From JANSWP01 sp041941305 (GTDB taxonomy: Bacteria; Bacteroidota; Bacteroidia; Chitinophagales; Saprospiraceae): DNA of 64,000 nucleotides. Below are positions 1 through 7,056 of the stretch, one piece after another. The notes beneath the pieces were generated by a model. It was not told the DNA's origin. It saw nothing but the letters and a program-made list of their open reading frames with translations, and ran no database searches. The translations under genes and the position numbers were made by a program. The DNA is taken from the NCBI GenBank assembly GCA_041941305.1, contig JBGTQJ010000009.1:166365-230364 (forward strand). Direction: 5' to 3'. Position 1 is the stretch's first letter, and each line of letters begins with the position of its first letter.

Positions 1-2
1 AA

Positions 3-1472
3 AACACTATTTTATTACTTGATGCCTTTGATGAGGACCCTCTGGCTATTGCAAACTATAAAGCAAGGTTAATTGAGATGCTTCAAAAAACACGCGAATT
101 CCGAAAAATAATAATTACATGTCGAACCCAATTTTTCCCAACTGAGGAGGAAGAACCATATGAGACTGGAATATTCAGATATGGAGGAGACCCTGGAGAA
201 TTTTACTTTGATAAACTATACATTTCTGTTTTTTCCGATAAGGATGTTAAGACCTATCTTCAGAATAAATTTAATCCAATAAATCCATTTAATTGGAGAA
301 AATTAAAGGCAGCAAGAGAGATAGTCAGAAAAAGTCCCAATCTGGTTATTCGCCCGATGCTCTTATCCGAAATTCAGGATTTGATAAAGGCAAAAAAGGA
401 ATTCCACTATTCCTATGAAATTTATGAAGAATTAATTGCACAATGGATAAAGCGGGAATCTAACAAACAAGGGATAAAAGAGAAATATCGAAGCAAAGAA
501 ATGTTTATGGATTTGCTTCATGAATTTTCTCAAAACCTGGCAATTGACCTTTATAAAAATAGAAAAAAAAGAGCAGGTCTATTTCTCCCTCAAGACACCA
601 ACATTCAGGATTCAAAGGTTTTTGGTTCTGAATTAATGCCAAATATTCCAGTCAATTTTCCCAGAATTGATTGGAAGACAAGATCATTATTAAGCAGAAA
701 TGCCCATGGGCATATCAAGTTTTCCCATAAATCTTTATTAGAGTATTTCCTGGCTAGGAAAGCCATTGAAGATGAGTCTTTTTTAAATGATTTTGATTTT
801 GAAGGAATGGATATGACCATGTTTTTTTTTAAAGAAATGATTGTTGGACATATTTTAAGAAATTCAGTTGGTACTTTTACGATTATTAAAACTTCTAAAA
901 AGTTTCCACTCTATCAAATACCTGATTTCCCGCTCTCAAAGATTTCAGGTATTGAAATTGACTGTGCAAAGGATTTGAATTTTAGTTGTCTTTCATATTT
1001 GAAAAATCATTCTAATAATTCTATCAATTATTTCACAATTTCAGACTTTGCCGAATTTCCCTTTATTTATGATTTTTATCAAATATGGATATGGTTAGAA
1101 AATTTAAGTGAGATAGATCACTCCAACGAATTGAGTCCACCAGACATGCCTTGGATCTTGCCTCCAAATATAATACCTGAAGAACTACGCCATAACAGAA
1201 TTATTAGAATTCAATGGGAAGACCAGTTAAACAAGTTAGGTTGGCTAAACCCAAAAAATAGATTTTCTAAAGCACCCTCTTTTATAAATTCTCTTTCAGT
1301 TATATTCTCCAATTACAGTGAATTCCCAAATTACTTTCGAATGAAAACTTATTTGGAAAAAATGCAATCCAATGATTCTGAATTTTCGATGAAACTAAAA
1401 AAGGCAAAAGATTTTATTTTTAGATGCAAATGGTTACAGGAGTTGCTTCCAAATGTTAATATTAATTACTGA
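3..1472 (+). CDS. NACHT-domain NTPase, 5' end missing (putative defence protein)
   Basis: The reading frame is open from the first bases, so the gene starts outside the window; 489 codons are visible. The first visible residues, TILLLDAFDE, are a Walker B motif of the NACHT type (hydrophobic strand then D-x-x-D-E). About 25 residues later KIIITCRTQFFP resembles the NACHT sensor strand (ITxR). Around visible residues 235-255, IKFSHKSLLEYFLARKAI matches the conserved F-x-H-x-S-x-x-EYFxA segment of the helical part of NACHT ATPases. The remaining ~230 residues carry no domain I recognise. Bacterial NACHT proteins (Avs-like, bNACHT) are known phage-defence sensors, and the position beside a CRISPR array fits that role. 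The defence function is inference; the NACHT call is well supported. The Walker A part and any N-terminal effector domain are not visible. Confidence 0.82.
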   Translation, partial: NTILLLDAFDEDPLAIANYKARLIEMLQKTREFRKIIITCRTQFFPTEEEEPYETGIFRYGGDPGEFYFDKLYISVFSDKDVKTYLQNKFNPINPFNWRKLKAAREIVRKSPNLVIRPMLLSEIQDLIKAKKEFHYSYEIYEELIAQWIKRESNKQGIKEKYRSKEMFMDLLHEFSQNLAIDLYKNRKKRAGLFLPQDTNIQDSKVFGSELMPNIPVNFPRIDWKTRSLLSRNAHGHIKFSHKSLLEYFLARKAIEDESFLNDFDFEGMDMTMFFFKEMIVGHILRNSVGTFTIIKTSKKFPLYQIPDFPLSKISGIEIDCAKDLNFSCLSYLKNHSNNSINYFTISDFAEFPFIYDFYQIWIWLENLSEIDHSNELSPPDMPWILPPNIIPEELRHNRIIRIQWEDQLNKLGWLNPKNRFSKAPSFINSLSVIFSNYSEFPNYFRMKTYLEKMQSNDSEFSMKLKKAKDFIFRCKWLQELLPNVNINY

Positions 1473-1516
1473 AATTATACAAAAATTACCAATTGTAGGT
1501 GTCTTTCATAATATTG

Positions 1517-2066
1517 GTTTCAATTCCAGCAGGTACAATTCAAAGGAAATCTCCAGAGTTGGCATTGTTCCAATCAAATTTGTTTCAATTCCAGCAGGTA
1601 CAATTCAAAGTCAGGGTGAAAATAATCACCAAAGAAACCTTATTCGCGTTTCAATTCCAGCAGGTACAATTCAAAGTTTTAAAGTACCCCAAAGCGCGAA
1701 ATATTTATCAGGTTTCAATTCCAGCAGGTACAATTCAAAGTGATTTCAATGTACCCTATTCATCCCTCAATGAAGTGTTTCAATTCCAGCAGGTACAATT
1801 CAAAGACTTCGTGCTTGACATTTTCAACTGTCTTCAATTCAGTTTCAATTCCAGCAGGTACAATTCAAAGGGTTCCGTTGCGGTTGTAACTGGAGATTCA
1901 TAACGCGTTTCAATTCCAGCAGGTACAATTCAAAGTTCTTGTAAGGTAAAGGCGTATGGTCGCTTTTGTTTTGTTTCAATTCCAGCAGGTACAATTCAAA
2001 GCTATCTGGAAAAGTTCATATTCTACTCTCTAAACATGTTTCAATTCCAGCAGGTACAATTCAAAG
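1517..2066 (-). CRISPR. CRISPR array, leader-distal half (9 repeats, 8 spacers)
   Basis: Nine identical 29-nt repeats start at 1517, 1582, 1648, 1712, 1777, 1842, 1907, 1973 and 2038. On the plus strand each begins GTTTCAATTCC and ends ACAATTCAAAG. Spacers are 35-37 nt and all differ. Read on the minus strand the repeat ends in GGAATTGAAAC; the terminal ATTGAAAC is the usual 8-nt 5' handle of type I crRNAs, so the array is transcribed right to left, from the leader beside cas2. This half is the older, trailer end. It is cut off from the leader by an IS66 element inserted in the next spacer. All repeats look perfect, with no degenerate terminal repeat at 1517. Confidence 0.97.
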
Positions 2067-2099
2067 ACCTACTATTCAGGCTCGAAATACTGTTTTGTG
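2067..2099 (-). other. Left remnant of the CRISPR spacer interrupted by IS66
   Basis: These 33 nt lie between the repeat ending at 2066 and the left end of the IS element. The matching right remnant is 4489-4503 (15 nt). Together they make 48 nt, longer than any intact spacer here (35-37 nt) and more than one spacer plus an 8-bp target duplication (43-45 nt). The 8 bases flanking the element (GTTTTGTG left, ATTTATTG right) are not a duplication. Confidence 0.8.
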
Positions 2100-2163
2100 G
2101 TAAGCGTCCAAGCAACCCCATATACCCTCTGAACGCAAATGAGGCTACCTTTGGCACAAAAAA

Positions 2164-2484
2164 ATGAAAAAGCCAAGACGCACATTTGAACAGATGTATC
2201 CCCTTTATCTTCGTTATCAATCCAGTGGACAGACCATTGAGTCTTTTTGCCAAAGTGAAGGCATCAACAAACACACCTTCAATTATTGGCGCTTGAAAAT
2301 TATCAAATCAGAATCGGAAGCTGTAAGGGGAAGGAAAAGCAATGGTTTTCAACAAATTCTACCGCAAGCAAGTTCAGGTACCAAGGAAATACAGCTTCGC
2401 TTACCCCAAGGCATCCAAATCAGTCTGCCAATAGACTATCCAGCCCAATCCATTGGCGCCATTATCAACTCCTTGTCATGCTGA
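2164..2484 (+). CDS. tnpA: IS66 accessory protein TnpA (helix-turn-helix)
   Basis: The product is a small basic protein of 106 aa. The N-terminal part (residues ~8-48, FEQMYPLYLRYQSSGQTIES then NKHTFNYWR) is the helix-turn-helix typical of IS66 OrfA/TnpA, with the characteristic NYWR near residue 41. This family is required together with TnpB for IS66 transposition, probably in end binding. The stop overlaps the start of tnpB by seven bases (ATGCTGA at 2478-2484), the usual IS66 translational coupling. The first ATG after the left inverted repeat is used. Confidence 0.92.
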   Translation: MKKPRRTFEQMYPLYLRYQSSGQTIESFCQSEGINKHTFNYWRLKIIKSESEAVRGRKSNGFQQILPQASSGTKEIQLRLPQGIQISLPIDYPAQSIGAIINSLSC

Positions 2485-2825
2485 GCTTTTCCTCCCGCTG
2501 CCGGTATTTCTTGTATCGCCCTGCCACAGATATGCGCAAGAGTTTTGACGGACTTGGAGGCTTGGTCAATCGTGAGATGCCCTGCGAACTACTCAGCGGC
2601 GATGTGTTCATCTTCATCAATCGTCGTCGTGACCGGATTAAGTTATTGATGTGGGATGTGACGGGTTTTGCGCTGTATTACAAGAGACTGGAACGAGGGA
2701 CATTTGGACTGCCTGCTTCGGAGGATTCGACCCTTGAACTGGACTGGTCAGCCCTGGTGATGCTCTTGGAAGGCATTGAAATAAAACAGGTAAAAAGGCG
2801 CAAAAGATACCGCCGAAAAGACTGA
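2478..2825 (+). CDS. tnpB: IS66 accessory protein TnpB (IS66 Orf2)
   Basis: The product is 115 aa and begins MLSFSSRCRYFLYRPATDMR. The segment RPATDMRKSFDGLGGLV and the later DVFIFINRRRDRIKLLMWD are hallmarks of the IS66 Orf2 family, whose usual length is about 115-120 aa. The frame stays open upstream to 2286, but the ATG at 2478 is preferred because it overlaps the tnpA stop and gives the family's normal N-terminus. The C-terminus is strongly basic (KRRKRYRRKD). Its exact biochemical role is not established; it is needed with TnpA and TnpC for transposition. Confidence 0.93.
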   Translation: MLSFSSRCRYFLYRPATDMRKSFDGLGGLVNREMPCELLSGDVFIFINRRRDRIKLLMWDVTGFALYYKRLERGTFGLPASEDSTLELDWSALVMLLEGIEIKQVKRRKRYRRKD

Positions 2826-2828
2826 TTT

Positions 2829-4463
2829 TTGGTCATTTTTTCGTATTTTGTGGAGGTGAATACGAAAGAAATGCAAGCTGAAAATCAACGACTTAGAGAA
2901 GAAAATCTTCTTTTAAAAAAGCAACATTCGAACGAAGAGACGAATGCAAATTTACGGCTTGAAAATCAACAACTGAAGACGGAATTAAAAGCGGTCAATG
3001 CACGATTGGCAGCAATAGAATATCGTCTTTTGGAGTTGCAGCGCCTTATTTTTTCTTCCAAAAGCGAACGCCATATTTCCACCACTCAAGCCCCTGAACA
3101 ACTCGCTTTTGACTTCGGCGAACTGGCACCGGTGGACATGGAAGCGGAGGCGGATTTGAAAGAAGAAAAGGTAAAAATCACTTATGAACGGCGGCGGCAA
3201 AAACACCCCGGTCGGCATCCACTGCCCGATCATTTGCCTGTCGAAGAAATCCGTATTGAACCGGCGGAAATTCCTGAAAACGCCGAGTACATTGCCGACA
3301 CAATTGTTGAAACCTTGGAGTACATTCCGGGCAGTCTTTTCAAAAAAAGATACATTTTTCCTCGATATGTCATCGTCGAAGATGTTCAAAATGAGCCATC
3401 GGAAGAAGAAAAAACAGTCATTATACAAGGCACCATGCCGCCGCGTCCGCTTCCCAAAAGCATTGCCGAATCGGGACTTTTGACGCACTTGATTGTTTCC
3501 AAATTTGTGTATCACTTGCCGTTTTATCGCCAGATTGAGCAATTTAAGCAACTCTACGATACGACCCTTCGCAAAAGCACCGTCAATCACTGGTTCGTTT
3601 CGGTTTGTGATTTACTCAAACCGCTTTACAAAGCCCTGCGACAAAAAGTCATAGAAGCCGATTATTTGCAAGCCGATGAAAGCCCCATTCAAGTTCAGGA
3701 CAGTGACAAAAAAGGGAAAACACATCGCGGTTACCAATGGGTCTATCATGCACCCCTGTTGGGCTTAACTCTGTTTGAATATCAGAGAGGTAGGGGAAAA
3801 AATGGTCCAAAGAAAATTCTGGATGCTTTCTCAGGCACCCTTCAAACCGATGGTTATGAAGTGTATGATAAATTGATCCGACATCGGGATGACATCATTC
3901 AGGCTGGCTGCATGGCACACGCCCGACGCTATTTTTTCAAAGCCAAAGACACCGAACCTTTGGCAGAAACAGCTCTAGATTTCTTTGGACAACTCTATTT
4001 AATCGAAAAACAAATTCGAGAGGAAAATCTAAATGCTGACCAAGCCTTAGCTCTTCGAAAGCAACATGCCTTGCCAGTTCTGGAACAATTATTCCAATGG
4101 GCAGAAGCACAAGCTACAAAAGCCCTTCCCAAATCTCCATTTGGGAAGGCACTGTATTATCTAATGCAGCGAAAGAAGAAACTCAGTCAATATTGCACAG
4201 ACGGACGCATTGAAATTGACAACAACCTGGTGGAAAATTCCATCCGCCCACTAGCTCTGGGACGGAAGAACTATCTCTTTGCCGGCTCCCATGACGCTGC
4301 ACAGCGCATCGCCATGATGTACAGCTTTTTTGCTTCTTGTAAAAAACAGAATCTCAATCCCGTCACATGGCTCAAAGCAGTTTTGGATAGAATTGCTGAA
4401 CAGCCCATTAATCAAATTGAGGAACTGCTGCCAGGGAACTGGGTCGAGGACTTGGAGGATTAG
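2829..4463 (+). CDS. tnpC: IS66 transposase TnpC (DDE)
   Basis: The product is up to 544 aa. The N-terminus is a coiled coil rich in E, K, N and Q (residues ~15-70), then a PGRHPLPDHLP segment typical of IS66 and a long catalytic domain. The DDE triad is visible: D in LQADESPIQV, D in LQTDGYEVYD and E in IDNNLVENSIRPLALGRKNYLF. CMAHARRYF between the last two is also characteristic. A TTG start at 2829 gives the longest form. An in-frame ATG at 2871, after GGAGG at about 2851, is a credible alternative that removes 14 residues. The frame is intact to the stop just before the right inverted repeat, so the enzyme is probably functional. Confidence 0.93.
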   Translation: MVIFSYFVEVNTKEMQAENQRLREENLLLKKQHSNEETNANLRLENQQLKTELKAVNARLAAIEYRLLELQRLIFSSKSERHISTTQAPEQLAFDFGELAPVDMEAEADLKEEKVKITYERRRQKHPGRHPLPDHLPVEEIRIEPAEIPENAEYIADTIVETLEYIPGSLFKKRYIFPRYVIVEDVQNEPSEEEKTVIIQGTMPPRPLPKSIAESGLLTHLIVSKFVYHLPFYRQIEQFKQLYDTTLRKSTVNHWFVSVCDLLKPLYKALRQKVIEADYLQADESPIQVQDSDKKGKTHRGYQWVYHAPLLGLTLFEYQRGRGKNGPKKILDAFSGTLQTDGYEVYDKLIRHRDDIIQAGCMAHARRYFFKAKDTEPLAETALDFFGQLYLIEKQIREENLNADQALALRKQHALPVLEQLFQWAEAQATKALPKSPFGKALYYLMQRKKKLSQYCTDGRIEIDNNLVENSIRPLALGRKNYLFAGSHDAAQRIAMMYSFFASCKKQNLNPVTWLKAVLDRIAEQPINQIEELLPGNWVEDLED

Positions 4464-4503
4464 GGGACGGGGTTGCTGGGACGCTTACATTTATTGGTTG
4501 TTT

Positions 4504-4855
4504 GTTTCAATTCCAGCAGGTACAATTCAAAGTAATTCTGGAGTTCCTATAGATATATCTTCTGATTTGTTTCAATTCCAGCAGGTACAATTCAAAGATA
4601 CTTCTACTACGACTATTGAAGTAGGTTGTACAGTTTCAATTCCAGCAGGTACAATTCAAAGGGTTTTTAATGTTGTAGACGCTGTTTTACAATCTGAGTT
4701 TCAATTCCAGCAGGTACAATTCAAAGTCCAATGTGTAGAATGTGTGCGGATAATGTAACCTGGTTTCAATTCCAGCAGGTACAATTCAAAGAAGCTGAAA
4801 AAGAATTGCTTGATTCATTTATGAAAGTTTCAATTCCAGCAGGTACAATTCAAAG
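4504..4855 (-). CRISPR. CRISPR array, leader-proximal half (6 repeats, 5 spacers)
   Basis: Six copies of the same 29-nt repeat start at 4504, 4569, 4633, 4698, 4763 and 4827, with 35-36-nt spacers. They are identical to the repeats at 1517-2066, so both parts were one array of 15 repeats before the IS66 insertion. The side facing cas2 (4855) is the leader end for minus-strand transcription, so these are the youngest spacers and the most likely to be expressed. The repeat class (ATTGAAAC handle, 29 nt, ~36-nt spacers) fits type I-B. Confidence 0.97.
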
Positions 4856-5061
4856 ACCGACAACAAAAATATGTAATTAATTGATTTCAAATCAATTAAT
4901 TGGTTGATTTAGGTAAAAATTGAAGGCTGTAAGTCGTCAATTTGAAATATGGTATTTTCTTCCGTTTATTGACGACTAATTAAATCCTTGATTTTTAAGG
5001 TTTTATCCATATTTCAAAGAACATTTTATTTTAAAGTCGTTCAAAATTCAATCAGCGACGA
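4856..5061 (-). promoter_or_regulatory. CRISPR leader region with repeated inverted motifs
   Basis: This is the A/T-rich stretch between the first repeat and the cas2 stop, on the leader side. It holds a 13-bp perfect palindrome arm pair (AATTAATTGATTT at 4875-4887 and its complement at 4889-4901), GTCGTCAAT at 4933-4941 with ATTGACGAC at 4968-4976, and TTTGAAATATGG at 4941-4952 with its complement at 5007-5018. Related half-sites occur at 5036-5044 (GTCGTTCAA) and 5057-5062 (GACGAC). Leaders normally carry the crRNA promoter and integration-anchor sites; which of these motifs does which job is not known. A weak minus-strand TAnnTTTG match (TATTTTTG) lies at 4864-4871, without a well-spaced -33 box. 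Confidence 0.72.
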
Positions 5062-5325
5062 CTATAAAAATTGGTCGATACTCGCTTTTTCCTTTCCAAT
5101 AATCTGCTTATTCAACCAATGTTTGTCTCGATTTTGGAAAATAATGAAACTATCGGTTTGAACATCCATTATTTGTTTTGCCTCATGAATCAACTTTTTT
5201 AAGCGGACCTCCGAAATCTCACCTTCAAAGACGCTATTTTGAATCCAATGAAGATAGCGTCTGCAAAGTTTCAACATTTTAGGACACCGTTTGCTCTCCA
5301 CATCATAAACTGCAATTACATACAT
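5062..5325 (-). CDS. cas2: CRISPR adaptation endoribonuclease-fold protein Cas2
   Basis: The product is 87 aa. It begins MYVIAVYDV, the first beta strand and catalytic-site region of Cas2, and contains RRYLHWIQNSVFEGE, the conserved R-x-L-x-x-x-Q-x-S-V-F-E-G segment. Cas2 dimers bridge two Cas1 dimers in the spacer-integration complex. The frame is open to 5379, but the extra 18 residues are encoded by a palindromic intergenic tract and would put residues before the first strand, so the internal ATG is chosen. It is the last gene of the cas operon, 0.2 kb before the array leader. Confidence 0.95.
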   Translation of the reverse strand: MYVIAVYDVESKRCPKMLKLCRRYLHWIQNSVFEGEISEVRLKKLIHEAKQIMDVQTDSFIIFQNRDKHWLNKQIIGKEKASIDQFL

Positions 5326-5347
5326 TTTTAAGAGAAATGAAAAGTTA

Positions 5348-5421
5348 GAGCAGTGTGATAGTGAGAATTGTTCATACATTCTTTATCTAACTCATTCATT
5401 GCGCTCACTATCTCACCGCTC
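5348..5421. repeat. Inverted repeat between cas1 and cas2
   Basis: GAGCAGTGTGATAGTGAG at 5348-5365 pairs with 5404-5421 with two mismatches. The arms are built from imperfect units of about 7 nt. A transcript would form a long hairpin in the cas1-cas2 spacer. There is no T run, so it is not a clear terminator. Confidence 0.7.
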
Positions 5422-5433
5422 CAACTCCCTGTT

Positions 5434-6441
5434 TTACCACCAAATTTTAAAAGGTTGATAATCTGAATCCATTCCTAACAAATATTTGGCAATTTTATAG
5501 CATTCCAGTCTTACCAAATGCCGATAACTGACTTTCTTATCCAATTTTCGATGATGAATGGTCTGTTGCAATCTTTCTTCCCAAGCGCTCACAAAAACTT
5601 TTCTGCCGGATTCCGACAAAAAGCAGGCCTTATCTATGAAATCAAAATGCGGAAGTCGTAGCTCTCTACGATTACACAACCGAAAAAGTAATCGGTCAAC
5701 TAAAATGGGCTTAAAAACTTCAGATACATCCAAACACAAACTGTACCGCCTAACACCTGGCTCATGTAAAAAACTAATTGTGGGATTCAATTGAGAATTG
5801 TAAACCGAATCCAGACAAAGCGAATAACACATGGAATTACCAAAACTTACCAATGCATTTAATTCGTTTTTTGGTGGACGTTTCCTTCTGCCTTCCCAGG
5901 CATAACCTTCTATAATTTCCTCAAATGCAGAATAATACACCTGCCTGCAATTCCCCTCTATCCCCATTAGTTCGGGAACCTTTTGTGTTTTAGGAATGAC
6001 TCCTCTCAACTGATCTAACTGGTCAATTTGAGCCTTCACCTCCTTTCCTCGATTCCCATAGTATCTTAGGTTTTTGAGCATATTAAAGGTTGCCCCTTCC
6101 ACAAATGCCTTTGCCAACTTGAGTCGATGCTTTTTGGACCGATATGCATCCGATTGAGCAATCAATAACTTCCCAGCCAGCAAATATTCTTTGGGACTGA
6201 AGGATCCAGTGTAATGCTCATAATAATCGAAAAAATGAACCGGAATTTGATTGCGTCCCAAAAAATTATACATCGCGCTATTGGCATCCACACTTCCAAA
6301 AATATACAATGCGCTGACTCCAGTAACCGGTAAATAGCGCGGTTTCTGGGGAACTCCATTTTCTCCAACTGGTTCAAACTTCAAGGTATGATCTTTCCGG
6401 CTCATCCGCCCGGGATTGAATAAGTAATAGGCTTTTTTCAT
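5434..6441 (-). CDS. cas1: CRISPR integrase Cas1 (type I-B-like)
   Basis: The product is 335 aa, the normal length for Cas1b. It begins MKKAYYLFNPGRMSRKDHTL, typical of I-B Cas1. The metal-binding catalytic residues are visible: E162 in GIEGNCRQVYY, H226 in ISFLHEPGVRRYSL and E241 in LDVSEVFKP. The beta-rich N-terminal domain includes YLPVTGVSALYIFG and the NQIPVHFFDYYEHYTGSF segment found in this clade. Cas1 catalyses insertion of new spacers at the leader-repeat junction, with Cas2 and probably Cas4. It lies between cas4 and cas2 in the same transcript direction. Confidence 0.97.
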   Translation of the reverse strand: MKKAYYLFNPGRMSRKDHTLKFEPVGENGVPQKPRYLPVTGVSALYIFGSVDANSAMYNFLGRNQIPVHFFDYYEHYTGSFSPKEYLLAGKLLIAQSDAYRSKKHRLKLAKAFVEGATFNMLKNLRYYGNRGKEVKAQIDQLDQLRGVIPKTQKVPELMGIEGNCRQVYYSAFEEIIEGYAWEGRRKRPPKNELNALVSFGNSMCYSLCLDSVYNSQLNPTISFLHEPGVRRYSLCLDVSEVFKPILVDRLLFRLCNRRELRLPHFDFIDKACFLSESGRKVFVSAWEERLQQTIHHRKLDKKVSYRHLVRLECYKIAKYLLGMDSDYQPFKIWW

Positions 6442-6460
6442 GATGGCATTTGAGAGAATG

Positions 6461-6513
6461 AGAAGTGAGAATGTGAGAGAATGAGACTTTAGCCTCTCAC
6501 CGTCTCACTTTCT
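6461..6513. repeat. Inverted repeat between cas4 and cas1
   Basis: AGAAGTGAGAATGTGAGAG (6461-6479) is imperfectly complementary to 6494-6513. Together with the tract at 6451-6460 it is built from GAGAATG/GTGAGAA-like units of about 7 nt. It touches the cas4 stop codon and resembles the hairpin between cas1 and cas2. Confidence 0.6.
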
Positions 6514-7024
6514 AAACAAAACAAAATTCGTTGAAAGCACAATTGCGGCAATAGCTTTTCCGCACCAAATCGGGGCAGGAAGTAAGATTGATAATACGCT
6601 CAATCTCTGCTTCCCAACCTATGATTTCAAGGCGATCCACTGCAGTCAATTTTACAGTTTTAGTTTTTCGTTGTTTCGGGTATTCGATAATACCAGTTAC
6701 CTCCGGTATCCCTTTTCGCTCCAATTCGTATAGATAGTATTTCACCTGAGCTACATGAGCATGTTCCAGCTTTGGACTTTTCTTGACTTCTCGAACAGTG
6801 TTGGTCGATGTGTCAAAATGATCAATTTTGAGATTGCCGAGGTTGAGCTCCCGCCATTTTTGGGGTCGGCGTTCATAGCTTGTTTCGCCGATGTGTTTGC
6901 CCTCTGCCACCGCCTGGCTGTTTTGTTCCATCCGGATGTGGTGATGGTGTAGCCAGAGTTTGCGGTGGCAAAGGTGGAGGTAGGAGATTAAGGTGCCGGA
7001 GGTTCCTTTTGATATTGCATTCAT
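6512..7024 (-). CDS. cas4: CRISPR adaptation exonuclease Cas4
   Basis: The product is 170 aa, the usual Cas4 length. An N-terminal cysteine (C19 in LHLCHRKLW) and three near the C-terminus (C159, C162, C168 in YCRNCAFNEFC) form the four-cysteine set that holds the iron-sulfur cluster. RecB-type nuclease residues are present: D68 or D71, E79 and K81 in REVKKS, and Q93 of QVKYYLY. Cas4 trims and selects prespacers by PAM before Cas1-Cas2 integration. The start lies only 32 bases from the divergent Uma2 gene. A 5' partial copy of this gene lies beyond that gene (7722-7982). Because of that insertion cas4-cas1-cas2 may need their own promoter. Confidence 0.95.
   Translation of the reverse strand: MNAISKGTSGTLISYLHLCHRKLWLHHHHIRMEQNSQAVAEGKHIGETSYERRPQKWRELNLGNLKIDHFDTSTNTVREVKKSPKLEHAHVAQVKYYLYELERKGIPEVTGIIEYPKQRKTKTVKLTAVDRLEIIGWEAEIERIINLTSCPDLVRKSYCRNCAFNEFCFV
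6752..7000 (-). repeat. Duplicated 5' cas4 segment, copy A (inside intact cas4)
   Basis: This 249-bp stretch is about 90% identical, by eye, to 7722-7973 in the same orientation; copy B has one extra in-frame codon. The two copies bracket the Uma2 gene. Confidence 0.85.
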
Positions 7025-7039
7025 TTTGCATTAAATTTG
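7008..7039 (+). promoter_or_regulatory. Putative promoter of the Uma2 gene
   Basis: TTTG at 7008-7011 is followed after 20 nt by TAAATTTG at 7032-7039. This fits the Bacteroidota consensus TTTG-N19-TAnnTTTG with one extra base. It points at the Uma2 start codon at 7057. The -33 part lies inside the first codons of cas4 on the other strand. Confidence 0.5.
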
Positions 7040-7056
7040 TTGGCAAATCAGGTTTT

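Larger units (their letters stand above)
2100..4488 (+). mobile_element. IS66-family insertion sequence, complete, inside the CRISPR array
   Basis: The element is 2,389 bp, with 20-bp terminal inverted repeats at 2100-2119 (GTAAGCGTCCAAGCAACCCC) and 4469-4488 that differ at one base. The GTAAGCG end and the three-gene layout tnpA-tnpB-tnpC are typical of IS66. All three reading frames are intact, so the element could be active. IS66 elements normally leave an 8-bp target duplication; none is visible here, which suggests a rearrangement after insertion or recombination between two copies. It lies in a spacer between repeats 2038-2066 and 4504-4532. The tnp genes run against the direction of array transcription. 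Confidence 0.95.

Noticed and set aside
1453..1903. Two overlapping plus-strand reading frames with repeated VSIPAGTIQ or FQFQQVQFK segments
   Set aside because: They are translations of the CRISPR repeat in different frames (also at 4330-4758), not genes.
2985..3590. 201-codon minus-strand frame inside IS66 tnpC
   Set aside because: Shadow of the transposase gene; composition follows the codon structure of tnpC.
2092..4496. 8-bp target duplication around IS66
   Set aside because: GTTTTGTG and ATTTATTG match at only five of eight positions, which is not a duplication.
4864..4871. crRNA promoter -7 box in the leader
   Set aside because: TATTTTTG fits TAnnTTTG, but no -33 TTTG lies at 18-20 nt, and it is only 8 nt from the first repeat; not reported as a promoter on its own.
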